DNA of 64,000 nucleotides, taken from Mallotus nudiflorus (Eukaryota; Streptophyta; Magnoliopsida; Malpighiales; Euphorbiaceae). The notes under the pieces are model-generated. The model was given only the letters and a program-made list of their open reading frames with translations, was not told the DNA's origin and ran no database searches. The stretch covers positions 1,663,501 to 1,727,500 of the forward strand of contig CANTUR010000644.1 of NCBI GenBank assembly GCA_947683625.1, written 5' to 3'. Position 1 is the first letter of the stretch, and every line of letters begins with the position of its first letter. Of this stretch, positions 1-10,784 are shown one piece after another. The position numbers were made by a program, and so were the translations under genes.

Positions 1-2
1 CG

Positions 3-128
3 AAACAAGATGTGAAACTGGAATATGTGAAGTCTCAATATCAAACTGCAAATATCTTCACTAAGCCATTGAAGAAGGAAGATTTTGTCAGATTAAGAAA
101 TACACTTGACATTATAAAAAAAATTTAA
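3..128 (+). pseudogene. Ty1-copia polyprotein, RNase H C-terminal end (partial)
   Basis: The open frame runs in from the left edge and ends at a TAA. It contains the motif QTANIFTKPLKKEDFVRLR, the classic end of the Ty1-copia RNase H domain, where most plant copia families read ADIFTK or close to it. RNase H removes RNA from the RNA/DNA hybrid during reverse transcription. The stop codon is followed at once by a polypurine tract and then an LTR, so this is the natural C-terminus of the polyprotein. The rest of the element lies outside the window, so whether it is intact cannot be judged; this piece shows no internal stop. Confidence 0.85.
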
Positions 129-135
129 GGGGGAG
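127..135 (+). other. Polypurine tract of Ty1-copia element
   Basis: The purine run AAGGGGGAG lies directly before the TGTTGAA start of the LTR. This is the standard place for the plus-strand primer of reverse transcription in copia elements. Confidence 0.8.
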
Positions 136-502
136 TGTTGAATAATTAAACTTGTTTTATGGTATTAATCAAAAGAAGAAAATTTGTAACAAAGACTAAA
201 AGAGAGGCATGATAATTAAGACCATGTGAAGTTGTCTTTCCACTTGTATGTTTTAGTGTGGTGTTAGGTGTTTAGTTATAAAATGTGGTTTTAAACATTT
301 TGTATTAATTTATTTATGAGCATTTTAAATAGTTTGTATTAGTTTGGAATTAGTATAAATACCCCCTCTTCCCTGTATTGTAATCATCAAGCAAGCAATT
401 CAGAAATAAAAGCTTGAGTTATAAGAATTTTAGAAATATTTTTATGTTCTTGAGTATTTGAGAGAGTTGAATTAAGATTACTTGAGTGTTTAGTGTTTAA
501 CA
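136..502 (+). mobile_element. 3' LTR of Ty1-copia element
   Basis: The 367-bp LTR starts with TGTTGAATAATT just after the polypurine tract and ends TGTTTAACA, so it has TG..CA ends. A TATA-like box (TATAAAT, 354-360) and a poly(A) signal (AATAAA, 405-410) sit in the usual U3/R order. The 5' LTR is outside the window, so neither a target duplication nor an age can be given. The right end rests on the CA at 502 and could be a few bases off. Confidence 0.75.
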
Positions 503-579
503 TTTACCTCACTTTTAATTTAATTTTTCATGCTATAATAAAATATAGAGATTTAGATTTTCATTTCGTCTGAGAATAG

Positions 580-780
580 GTTGCTAATGGTACCATACAA
601 GTATGATTTGTTACTTCCCAAATGTTGCTTGCTGATTTATTTACCAAGCCCCTGTCCATCACTAGATTCCGACATCTATGTTCCCAGTTGCCTCTTTATG
701 ATGCTCAGGGCTTGCCGGGGGCTGTTAGAGCTATTCCTATGGAATATTGCCTTATCTTCATTATTAATTATATTTGTTAG
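580..780 (+). pseudogene. Older Ty1-copia RNase H C-terminal relic
   Basis: In this frame the sequence reads LLADLFTKPLSITRFRHL and then SQLPLYDAQGL, again the C-terminal end of a copia RNase H. One in-frame TGA at 604 precedes the motif. No polypurine tract or LTR follows, so the fragment belongs to a different and older insertion than the element at 1-502. It is family-recognisable but non-functional. Confidence 0.65.
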
Positions 781-1507
781 GTTGTTGTAACAAATAGATA
801 GAATCCTTTCTTAACTTTATCATTATTATTATTATTATTTTTTGGAAAGAAACTTTATCATTATTACTTTCTCATGCAATACAAATAGCCATGTACAACA
901 ATTATAATCAATATTACATATACTAAAAATTCCTTAAACATTCACACAGCGTTGGTCTAATCCTACATGAACTTGCCTGCTGCTGTTTTGGTTTCCTTAG
1001 TTTGCTCATCGATTACCTGATGTTAAGTCTAGACCGTGTTTTTATCATTTATTTGATGTTAGCCTTTCTTTTCATTGTTGTGGTTTTCAACTTGTTTTAG
1101 GATTTATGTTTTCAGATTTCTGATTTGGTTTTGGCATTCTTAATCTGGTGTTATTATTTTTTGAACTCTTCTATTTTTTTTAATTAGTTTCAAGGTGGAG
1201 TTTTTTTATTACTTTGGGCATTCCCAAGTGATTTTTCTCCTCAAATTATTTAATAAAAGATTTATCTATTTACCAATGAAAATTTAATGCAAAAAATTAC
1301 TTTGCACTATAATGTGTATTGTATTCAGTCTAACTTAATTTGCATAAACCATTATTCGCCAAACAAAAAATATCCAACCATTTGCTTACTAATTTTCTTT
1401 TTAAATAATTATTCCGCAGTAAGATAACATCATTTCATTTTTTCAATATAATTATGATTTATAATTAAAATAATAATAAATTTCAAGAATGACTTTGGTT
1501 TAATGCA
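781..1507. other. AT-rich intergenic stretch, no gene seen
   Basis: This is AT-rich DNA with short T and A runs, including an ATT microsatellite near 820-840. I see no open frame with a recognisable domain, no LTR ends and no tRNA-like structure. It ends exactly at the GCA target duplication of the CACTA element. Confidence 0.5.
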
Positions 1508-1928
1508 CACTATAAAAAAAGAAAGATAAAAGGACAATAATAGGGGACAAAACAAAATTATTGGTCCTCTAACTTATTAAGTAATTGAATAGGGGACTAA
1601 TTAAATATCCGTCTCCGATTCTTTATTTGTTTTTTCAATTAGGGATAGTTTTTGTTTAGGAAAATTAACTTTGGCTTTGGGGACAAACCTGTTTACCTGG
1701 GCACAGTCATTAACTTAACACAGTCATATATATGTACGTAGAAAATGAGTCTATCGAACAAAGGAATCCACATGGACGAGTACGCGGAAAAATAGAACAC
1801 TCGTCTCCATTTTTTACTCCATTCAATTTCTTTGTCTCCCTTTTGCCTCTCCCTCTCTCGACATTATTTCTCATTCTCTTCTAATTGTTTCTCTAAATTT
1901 TTTTATTTAGTTTCAAATCTCAGACCAA

Positions 1929-2129
1929 CTGGTTTGAACAATTTTATATTGATAGCGGCCAAAGTGCCGTCATCCATCTACTGAGGAGTGATGTGAAGCA
2001 ATTGGCTGCAATTTTTGGCTGCAACATTAAGCATATTCATTACTGGCTCAAAGAAGAATTGTTGCTGCCTTCAAGTATGCTCTTATCCAACTTCAATTTT
2101 ACAAAATTTAGGGTTGATTCTGTGTTTTA
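1929..2129 (+). pseudogene. Unrecognised open segment inside CACTA (possible captured exon)
   Basis: A continuous frame begins around AACTGGTTTGAACAATT and includes the peptide LRSDVKQLAAIFGCNIKHIH followed by a YWLKEELLLPSS stretch before a TAA. The composition is protein-like, with balanced charge and a Trp, and is richer in G and C than the surrounding DNA. It has no ATG at the start and is preceded by a pyrimidine tract ending in AG, so it resembles an internal exon. I do not recognise the family. It could be a captured host gene piece or a decayed CACTA protein exon. Confidence 0.3.
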
Positions 2130-3128
2130 AGCTCATAGTTTATTTCAATCAAATCAAATGATTTTATATTGGTATTGTTAAAATTATTTAGGATTTCCAA
2201 TTTTAATTCGTTTGTTTTGGTGTTTATGGATAAAAATGTCAATATTAAGTAATCAAAAGTAGATTAAATAAGGTTTGCTGTCTCCCTTCTTCTGTTTAGC
2301 TTTTAAATTCATCACTTTGGATTTTATTTTAAGTTTTATTTTTTCATCTTGTATGTGTTATGATTCTCTTTGCTCTTTGTTACTATCTTTTTCCTTTCTT
2401 TCTTATTGTTGAGGTTCTGATTGAATAAGAAGGGAACAAGTTAAAATGTGTGTTCTGTGGAAGCAACTTTGGTAATGGAAAAGTCTTCAGCGACGCTACA
2501 ACTGAACAGTAGCCTGTTTTATTTCACTTTTTATCTATTTTAAGTTTTTTTTTTCATTGACTAAATGTATCTGAGTTATTTTTTTTCTTGGTCTCAAAGA
2601 TTTAATCTTTAGGTTCTTTGGATTAGTTTTTTTTTTTTTTTTTTTTATAAATAGAAAAAATGGAATATACAAGGTATTTTCTTTAGATAATTGGTGGTTC
2701 TTAAAAGAGTGGAATATTCTGATTTTTTTTTTATCAGTACGCATGTGGGTTTGTAGTTTGCTTTAGGTTTAGTTTTGATTCTTAGCTTTCCAATGAAAGT
2801 ATTACACTGAATTTTGCTTTCGTTTTCTAATCAATTTATTTACGTTTGTGATCAAAGAAAGCGTGATCCTAATTGATTAATTATATTTTTAGTGAATGTA
2901 TAAGTTAGGACAGAAATGAAACTAGAATGGATTTTAACTAATTTCTAATCAATTTATTATAGTGGAGATCCTATGAAAAGAAAAGCAAATTTTGAAAATT
3001 TGTAGAGAATTGAATTGTTTATCAATTTTACCATGTGAAGAGGTAATTAAAAAATAAATAAATAAATTCTCCACATCTTTGTGGCCAAGCTCCTATGTTG
3101 TCAGCTTTTGATTCTTATGGTTATTGAA

Positions 3129-3192
3129 ATGGATACACTTTATTCTTCCTCTTATGCTCCTCTTAGCATTAAAGATCATGGTCTTTCTTCTA
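3129..3192 (+). other. Possible short first exon inside CACTA
   Basis: An ATG opens MDTLYSSSYAPLSIKDHGLS and runs into a GTATTG sequence that could be a splice donor. It lies upstream of another open segment on the same strand at 3299. There is no family match I can recall, so this is only a coding-like pattern within the transposon. Confidence 0.2.
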
Positions 3193-3298
3193 GGTATTGT
3201 TTCTTGCTTTTTCTTAATTTATTGTTTCTTGTGTAAATAGTAAATTTTCTAGTCAACATTTGTATTAATTTAGTTAGGCTCTCACTACTTAGTTGATA

Positions 3299-3574
3299 AT
3301 GGGTAAATATTTACTTGGTGAAGCATCTTGGCAGGCAAAAAATCTTCTTGCAAGTTTCAGGCATATACCACTGCATGCTATTTCTGTTTTAAAGATGTTC
3401 TTTTTCAGATTGTTGCTTGTATTAGTTGTAGCTTTCAGTTGCTTGGGGACACAAAGATCTATTGTTGTTGTACTGCCTCGAGATGAAGGTATGTTGAAGT
3501 TCATCTTCTTGAAGTCATGGACACTTTCATTAATCTTTTTCTTTTCTAATTTTGTATCACATGTCTACCTTTAA
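3299..3574 (+). CDS. Hypothetical 91-aa frame inside CACTA
   Basis: The frame starts MGKYLLGEASWQAKNLLASF and continues into a hydrophobic run (about residues 35-51) that could be a membrane segment or chance T-rich coding. A polypyrimidine stretch ending in CAG at about 3409 and a GTATGT after GATGAAG at 3489 look like an acceptor and a donor, so the real unit may be an exon of about 80 bp. Function is unknown. It may be a captured gene fragment carried by the CACTA element, or a chance frame in T-rich DNA. Confidence 0.25.
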   Translation: MGKYLLGEASWQAKNLLASFRHIPLHAISVLKMFFFRLLLVLVVAFSCLGTQRSIVVVLPRDEGMLKFIFLKSWTLSLIFFFSNFVSHVYL

Positions 3575-4539
3575 GCACTTTTACTTTGGCTAAAGTTTAC
3601 TTTTCTTTTACTTTATGATAATGAAAGACAATTTTAAGTTTATAGGAGTAGTTTCCTGTTCATGACTGCATGATTATTTGGTATGTGCACTTAACAGACC
3701 TAACTTAAAGTTTCTTTTCCTTGAATCATGCCAAAATCTTTTTAGATTTCTAATAATTGTGTATATATATTTTTTATTATGTTATAAAGTCATACAATAA
3801 TTTTGGATTCTAACTTATACATTCTTTTTATATATTACAATTAAATTGCATACAATTCAAATAACGCTTGTTGATGTGACACGTATGTGAACGAACTCAA
3901 TGTATGGCAATTGTCATGCCAATAAAATTTAGACTAGAAAATTAGACTTACACTCAATCAATATTTTTAAAAAAATTCAAATTTAATTTTATTAAATTAT
4001 TTTTAAATTTGAGTAGACTCTCTCAACAAACAAGTGTAAAAATAGCACATAAATTGCAACAACTGTTTTAGTTAGGTTTAGATTAAATTTTTTGTATGCA
4101 AACATGTTTATTTTTAGATTTATTTTAGAATTTTTACATACAAATATATTCTTTTTGAATTAATTCTTAGGCATTGGATGTTTGACTACGAATACTATTT
4201 TGTAAACTTGAATATTGTAAGTAATGTTTAATGTCTAGTATATCAAAATAATTTCAAGTGTACATTTTTATTAGAAATATTATGAAATGTAAATATTTAT
4301 ATTTTTGTTCTATTATATGTTTACTATTATGTTGTCTATCCATATTTATTATATGCATTTGTAATGCATGAAAATAAATTGGAAAACATTTAAAAAAATT
4401 TACAATAATTTAATAAAACAAAAATTATAACCAAGTTTTACTTTTTTATAGCAAATGGCAAGAACACATAATCTATAGGAACCAAAATTGTCCCCATTTA
4501 TAATATATATATATATATATATTGGAGACAAAAATCATC

Positions 4540-4900
4540 CCTTAATATAGCAACGACAATTGTCTTCTAAACTATGATAGAGACAACAATTGTCCTTTAA
4601 GTCATCTTCATTTTATGGGTCGACATATCATCCTTAAGCATCTTGGGGACGACAGTTGTTCTTATTTGTTGGGACGACAGTCATCCTCAACTTAGGGGAT
4701 GACAGTAGTCTTCTAAGACGGGAAGGACTGTCATCCCTTGTAATAGGGCCAACATTTGTAATTTTGTCTCATAAAGAAATGGTGACAAAGGTAATAAGGA
4801 CGATTAGTGGGAACGGCTAAAATTGTTTCCAAAACTATTGGGGATGATTTTTTACGATTTAGGGGACAATTTTATTTGTCCTCTTATATCTGTCTTTATT
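4540..4900. repeat. CACTA right subterminal repeat array
   Basis: Short variants of GACGACAGTTGTCC, GGGACGACAGTC and GGGGATGACAGT recur in both orientations over about 360 bp. Related GGGGACAA and GGTCCTC motifs lie near the left end (1531-1620). Subterminal motif clusters of this kind are where CACTA transposases bind. A short TA microsatellite at 4502-4521 precedes the array. Confidence 0.65.
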
Positions 4901-4923
4901 TTATTTTATTTTATTTTTTAGTG

Positions 4924-5692
4924 GCAGGTTACAATAATTAACTAGTTATTTTAATGAGTAAAAAATTACAAAATTTTCAAAATGGCATTTGTTGGTAAAA
5001 AAAAAAAAAGATAAATGTGTGCAAGCTTTTTAATATTTATTATTTTGGCGTATGAAATATTTTTTTATAGTCAAGTGTCTAAATCAGCAAAATAAAATTC
5101 AAAAATAGTATATTGAGCATATTTTTAAAAGTGTTTATATGTTTTATTTTAAATAATAAATTAATTTAAACACTCTTCTTTTATATTAGACTTCATTTTC
5201 TTTTTTATTCTAATTTTTGAAAATTGTGAAAAATAAATTTTTTTATTTATCAAACTAAACTAGACAAATTAAATATTAATTTTATTTTTATTTTTTTAAT
5301 ATAGTGGTTGAATTTCATGATTTTAGTCAAATTTAATTTTTATTTATTGAAAATAATTAATTTAGTTTGTTATTTCTATTTATTAATTATAATAAGTAAA
5401 CATTTATTTTTAATTTTATTTTAGTTAAATTGTATTTTTCTTTTCACTCTTTTCAAATAAATTCTAAAAAGTTAAATATTTTAAGCTTAATTTTAATTTT
5501 CAATATTAATGGTTCAATTTTTATTTTATTTTATTTTATTTTATTTTATTTTAATGATATTCAATATATTTTTTATAAATTTAATAAATATGAGTAAAAA
5601 AAAACTTTTTTGAAAATGAAAAATTAGAAAATAAAATTTAATATTAGAAAAGGTCATGTAAGTCAACCTACTAAGACGCATAAACATTAAAA
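4924..5692. other. Very AT-rich spacer with TTTTA microsatellite
   Basis: No gene is visible. A TTTTA pentamer run at about 5519-5552 closely resembles the TTTTA run at the right end of the CACTA element (about 4894-4918). The rest is A/T-rich DNA without domain-bearing frames. Confidence 0.5.
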
Positions 5693-5937
5693 CTTGTAAA
5701 ACTTACTAAAGACACTACTTTATACTTGATTATGGAAAAAATAATTCACCAAAATAATAAGAATTTTAAATTCTGAAATCATTTATACACGCGATAATAA
5801 CATTTTTAGTCCTATTACTTATATCATTTTTCAATTAAGTACTATAAGAAACATTTTTTATAATCAAGTTCTATAAGTTTTAACAAGTCTTTTTGTTAGT
5901 CCTATTTGTTAATCTAACCAATTTTTTGTTACTCAAT
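5693..5937 (+). repeat. R1 dispersed repeat, copy A, left part
   Basis: From CTTGTAAAACTTACTAAAGA onward this matches the start of the uninterrupted R1 copy at 48332 with only scattered changes. Homology stops exactly at the chromovirus LTR and resumes at 42102 on the far side. The last five bases (TCAAT, 5933-5937) form one half of the chromovirus target duplication. R1 is non-coding and AT-rich. Confidence 0.75.
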
Positions 5938-7481
5938 TATAATGACCCGTATTTTACTTATTTAATTAAAATATGAATTTTAAAATATTAATTATTATTT
6001 TATGAAATTATTGTTAAATGATTATTTTAATAAACTTAAAAAAAATTGAGAGAATATATTTATATATATTTATGTGTATGTATGTAATTAGTGGGTAAAA
6101 TTTTTATTCTTAATATTATATATATATAATCCTCCTTTTATTTATTCTTTCTTTTTCTTTCTTTCCTTTCTTTCTTTCTTTCTTTTTTTCTTCTTCCCCC
6201 CAACTAACCACCAACTCTACTTGCACTAGCCACAACTGCCAATCGCCAATAACTCCAAACGACACCAGCAACCTCCCATTTCTAACCGACTACCTTTCTC
6301 CCTCTCTCTCCTTTTTTTTGGCCAACCAAAAACAAAAAAGGGTGTCGTTGCCGCCTTCAGTGCCACTAGCCGTCATTGTTGGTACTATTCCATTCATCAT
6401 CCTCTGGGCAATGTTTCTCCTCTACCAATTCGTCTGATCTACACTTGTAGCCACATCAATTGGAGGTAAAATGATTTTTGGGTTTTTTGTCAATTTCTTT
6501 GATTTGAGTAGGAATTAGGCTTTATGGTAGTTATGAGAAATAAAATTAGAGTCAAGAGCTTTCCATTGGTATATGTTTCATAATTTTTTAAATTTATTGG
6601 AATTTTCAGATTCTCAGTGTTCGGGTTATTGTTCCGGGTCTGGGTGTTTTTATATGTTTAATAAATACTATAAATTGTATAGATTAAACTTTATAGATTG
6701 AGTTTTATGAAATTATTTGTGGAATTTAAGATATAATTTTTGAAAGAAATTATGTTTAAATATATTTTTGGAGGAAAATTTATATTTTATTGTTTATTCA
6801 GTTTTAATTAAATTTATAGTAATTTAATATGTTTAAGACTGATTTTAAATAATAAAAGTTTGAAAATAATTTTTATAAGTAAATTGCAATGATGAATTTC
6901 TTTATTATTTTGAAAGTTTAAATGAGTCCTTTAACAATTTTATTATATAATTGAATTATCTAAATAGCTTATTTATATTAAACAATAATTTTAATTACGA
7001 ATTTTTAAAGGAATTTTATAACTTTAATTGTTTTAAATTGTTGATTTTGGTTATATTAAATGAGAATTTTATTAATGATTTGAAAATGGATTTCCTTTAT
7101 GTGTTAATTATTTAAATGAATTAAATTGTAATAACTTAATTAAATTCTTTGATATGTTAGTAGATTTGATAAAAATATAGTGTTTATATGTGTGTAACTG
7201 TATTGGTTCCTAGTTGGGTATAAAGTATAGTTTGGGAGCCCAATTCGAGTTATTGGGTTGTGGAATTATAAAATTGTTGTTTTATGCTGGAATGACTTTA
7301 CTTATAGTAGAGAGATGTCTATTTTACAAAGGAGATTTTTTCAAATTTTCGATAGATTTCTCGTGAAATGTGACATCAGTATGTGTTAATTATTAAGTTT
7401 AATTAGAATTGTATCTTAGATTGAGTCTTTTTCCTTAGAAATCTAGAATGTATAAGGTTAGGATTTTTAAACCCCATTTAT

Positions 7482-7555
<74 letters not shown>

Positions 7556-8792
7556 TATTTTCATATTTTTCTTTCCCTATAGCCATACCAAGAGTTAGGC
7601 CTTCAGGGCAGGACTAGTTGAGTCAGTGTCGAGGGGCAAGTCCTACCTATGATTTATTAGTATGTATATGCATTTCATAGAGAAATTCTTACCCAACAAC
7701 CATATTTTGATGTTATTATGAATGAATATGTTATGTTGCATTAAACCTTTAATTGCTTCATAATTATTGTGATGTTATTACAATATATATAAGTGATATA
7801 AATACTAGTGAATATATAAATGTGAATGTTGAATATTTGGTTTGGATCTTATTTATATATTAATATGGTTTTGTTATTTTGAGATGATATATTATGGAGG
7901 ATAGTAGTAGAACATGCTACAGTAGGACTGTGTGCGCACCAGTATGCTAGATGGGTAGGATATGAATTTTGATTTAATATTAGATTATATGATTTATTGA
8001 AATTCTTTAAATGGATAGGGCTATGACTGCAGCAACTCGGTTGACCTTTCAAGGTCTTGAGGCTTGTCATGCTGGTAGCATGACTACGGTAGGTCAGTTG
8101 ACTTTTCAGGGTCTTAGGGTCAATCCACTGCCCAATTGGAAAAAAAGAACTATTATTTGGACTCAATAAAGCCTATTGGCTAGTAAGGCATAATGTTTGA
8201 GGTTATAGTAAATCTTAGGGTTCCACTCCAATCCTCCATATGTGTCTAGTTATATTGGTATGAAAATGTACTTGAGCATTTGCATGGAATGTGTGTACAA
8301 ATTAAATAAATATAAATATAAGATAAAAATTATTATGATGTTTAAGTGTTTGTACCCTTAGGTTGCATATACATAATGATAATTCACTTAGTGAGGTCTA
8401 ATCCCCCTCAATTATTTTTTATCAAGATTTCTCTCTGCAGGTCTCCTATAGTACTCCTCTTCGTTGGATCCATTCTTCACTGGCTAACTTATGTAAATCT
8501 TAATCTAACTTTTCTTTGTACTTCTTAGTTGATGCAGTAGTAGTATGTTCTTATAGTAGTGCGTTATGATAAACTTTAGCAATGAGGTAATATCCTTGGG
8601 TTCTATGTTTAGATATTCTATCATGATGTTATATATGGATGATTCTCTAAGTTTTTGAAAGGTTTTAATTTTGGGGTCATTTTTTAATTAAATTGATATG
8701 AATGTTGTGTTTTTGGCTTGCTACAAGTTTTGAAATTTTATGAATTCATGTTCCCTAGTACCGGTTATGACCCTTGGGTTTAGGTTATGACA
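5938..8792 (+). mobile_element. Chromovirus 5' LTR
   Basis: The LTR starts TATAATGACCC, where the 3' LTR has TGTAACAACC, so the initial TG has decayed to TA here. It ends GGTTATGACA. It contains a pyrimidine-rich block near 6130-6200, a long TA microsatellite at 7484-7552 and the AATCCCCCT-type block near 8399 that is common in Tekay LTRs. It is colinear with the 3' LTR throughout, with many substitutions. Confidence 0.85.
7484..7552. repeat. (TA)n microsatellite in chromovirus 5' LTR
   Basis: About 34 TA units lie here. The matching site in the 3' LTR (40866-40914) has about 24 units followed by a T run, so the tract changed length after insertion. Confidence 0.95.
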
Positions 8793-8796
8793 AAGT

Positions 8797-8808
8797 TGAT
8801 ATCAGATC
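8797..8808 (+). other. Chromovirus primer-binding site (initiator tRNA-Met type)
   Basis: TGATATCAGATC, four bases after the LTR end, differs at two positions from the common plant tRNA-iMet PBS TGGTATCAGAGC. This is the expected place and type for a chromovirus. Confidence 0.8.
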
Positions 8809-8984
8809 CTAGGTTTAGTATTGTTTGACCTAGGTTAGTAGAGTTTGAGTTTTCTTTGAAACTACTGTAGCAATTAGGTTTGACTATGTCCTTGAAAAGT
8901 CTTCATTATTTTTAGATTTCCATGTAACTGTTAGGATATCTGTTTGTTACCTAAATTATGTGTTTTATTTCTTTTCTTTTCAGT

Positions 8985-10779
8985 ATGAGGAAAGTGTGAG
9001 TCACTTTACTGGCCGACAAGGTCGGTGATTGAGAGTCTTATCAAGATGAATCTTCACCCTCTATGCAGCCAGCTAGGCATAGGTGTAGACCTAGAGGGGC
9101 TAGTGGTCACTATAGATAGCATGAACAAGAGGATGAGGAGCCTGCAACTTAGGGTTTTGATGAAATTGCCTATGTACCAAGAGTTTAGTAAGGTGCATCA
9201 ACTATGCCTCAAGTGATACACATATGCACCCTTTATTTCAGTAGAGAGCTCAGGATATGTCAGACTTAGAGGTAACAGTATATTATACTAGAGTTGGTAA
9301 GATTTCTTATGATGGGACTTCTGATCTACTGGATTTTCTTCATGCTATTGAGTTGAGGACTCAGATGGTGCATAATAAATATTAGATGATGCCCATTATG
9401 GAGTAATATGTTGAGGGGGTAGCATTGGATTGGTTCATTTAGGTAATTCAGCACCATATGACTACTCTTACTTGGGCCCAATTCAAAAAGAGATTTATAA
9501 GATGATTTTGTCCAGAGTTAATGAGGATGAGCTACAAACTTCGATTGACTAATATATCTAGAGGTGATCGGTTAATGGAGGAGTATATGAGGGAGATTTT
9601 CAGACGGTCCCGTTATACAGAGGATATAATGAGGGATTAGTACTTTGCCATCACTACTTATATCACTGGTTTGGGGACTACTTTGTTTAGGATGCCTATA
9701 TTAGGCATAATTTTAGAGGCAGTTATGGAGTTAGATAGGGAGATTAAGTAGAGGCTTATTAGGCAGGGAGTTATGCCTTATTATTATCAAAATGGAGGTG
9801 CTAGAGTAGGAGGATTTTAGAGTGCACAACATATAACATTCCAAACGGGCATTAGTAGTTAGCCTAGAAGACCTTTTCAGCAAGGCCAAAGACCTCCACA
9901 CAGGGTCCACATGAGTGGTAGGCATGGTTGTACTGGGGCCCATAGATCTGCTAGATTTAGTTTAAGTGTTACTAGTAGCAATAGCAGTCAGAGTTTGGGA
10001 TATAGTAGTGTGGGATCTACAGCTAGTGTTTGAAAAAGTTATGGTAGAGTCCATCAGGGACCATGTTATATGACTACAAAAGCATGCATCATATGTGGAT
10101 ATAACGGACATTATGCTAAATCATGTTCTCATGAAAGTTTTCAGTAGCAATTTCCTTAGTCTTTTATAGCCAGTGTAGCCTAAGCATAGTTTCATTCACC
10201 GCCAGTCCAATATCAGGGTACGTCTCAATTTGTAGGCCAATAAGGGTGAGGTAGAGGTTATGTTAGAAGTTTTAAGCAAGCTTCTATCAGTTGGTAGGGA
10301 GATAGAGGACATGCTCGAGTTTTCACCCTCACTTAACAGGATGCTCAGGCTTCTAATACAGTCGTAGCAAGTACACTTCTAATATGTTACATTGAGGCCA
10401 GAGTTTTAATTGATTCGGGTGCTACCCATTCTTTTGTATCTCCTATATTTACATTGAAGTTGGGTTGGCAAGTTATGAGGATGATGATTCCTTTATCAGT
10501 TGCCATACCTTTAAGTGATTCATTAGACATCGATGTTATTTTTCTTAGGTGTCTTATGTTAGTTGAGGGTAGAGAGTTGCTAGTATATTTGGTGTTGCTT
10601 GATGTGATTGATTTTGATGTAATCTTAGGAATGGATTAGTTATCTCAGCATTATGCCACTTTGGATTGTTATAGCATAATGGTGAATTTTAGAATTCCTA
10701 ATGAGGAAGAATTCAAGTTCTTAGGCAATAAGAGTTATACGCCTTAGAATCTTATCTCCACCATTACGACAAGAAAGAT
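8985..10779 (+). pseudogene. Chromovirus gag and protease, decayed
   Basis: Gag shows the capsid-type retrotransposon gag region at about 9290-9740, with TWAQFKKRFI and MEEYMREIF. A CCHC zinc knuckle, CIICGYNGHYAKSC, at 10085-10126 has all four ligands. The aspartic protease follows with ARVLIDSGATHSFV near 10397 and the DVILGMD end at about 10617. Many in-frame stops occur, mostly TAG where CAG or TGG would be expected. The true start is uncertain; the ATG at 8985 is soon followed by TGA. Gag packages the RNA and the protease cuts the polyprotein. The reading continues across the nested element at 36274. Confidence 0.8.
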
Positions 10780-10784
10780 GCTTA

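Larger units (their letters stand above)
1508..4923. mobile_element. CACTA (En/Spm) DNA transposon, probably non-autonomous
   Basis: The left end reads CACTATAAAAAAAG and the right end, read inward, CACTAAAAAATAAAA; these are the diagnostic 5-bp CACTA ends of the superfamily. The element is flanked by a perfect 3-bp target duplication, GCA at 1505-1507 and GCA at 4924-4926, the size CACTA transposons make. Both subterminal regions repeat GGGACAA/GGGGAC-type motifs in both orientations, as expected for transposase-binding arrays. At 3416 bp it is short for an autonomous element and no TNP2-like transposase is recognisable, so it probably depends on a transposase supplied elsewhere. The interior contains open segments with splice-like borders that may be captured gene pieces. 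Confidence 0.85.

Noticed and set aside
1508..4923. Considered as an LTR element or MITE
   Set aside because: Ends are CACTA/TAGTG with a 3-bp duplication, the element is too long for a MITE, and there are no direct terminal repeats.
8346..8528. 60-codon frame also found at 41652-41834
   Set aside because: Shared only because both lie in LTRs of the same chromovirus; no domain and no plausible role.
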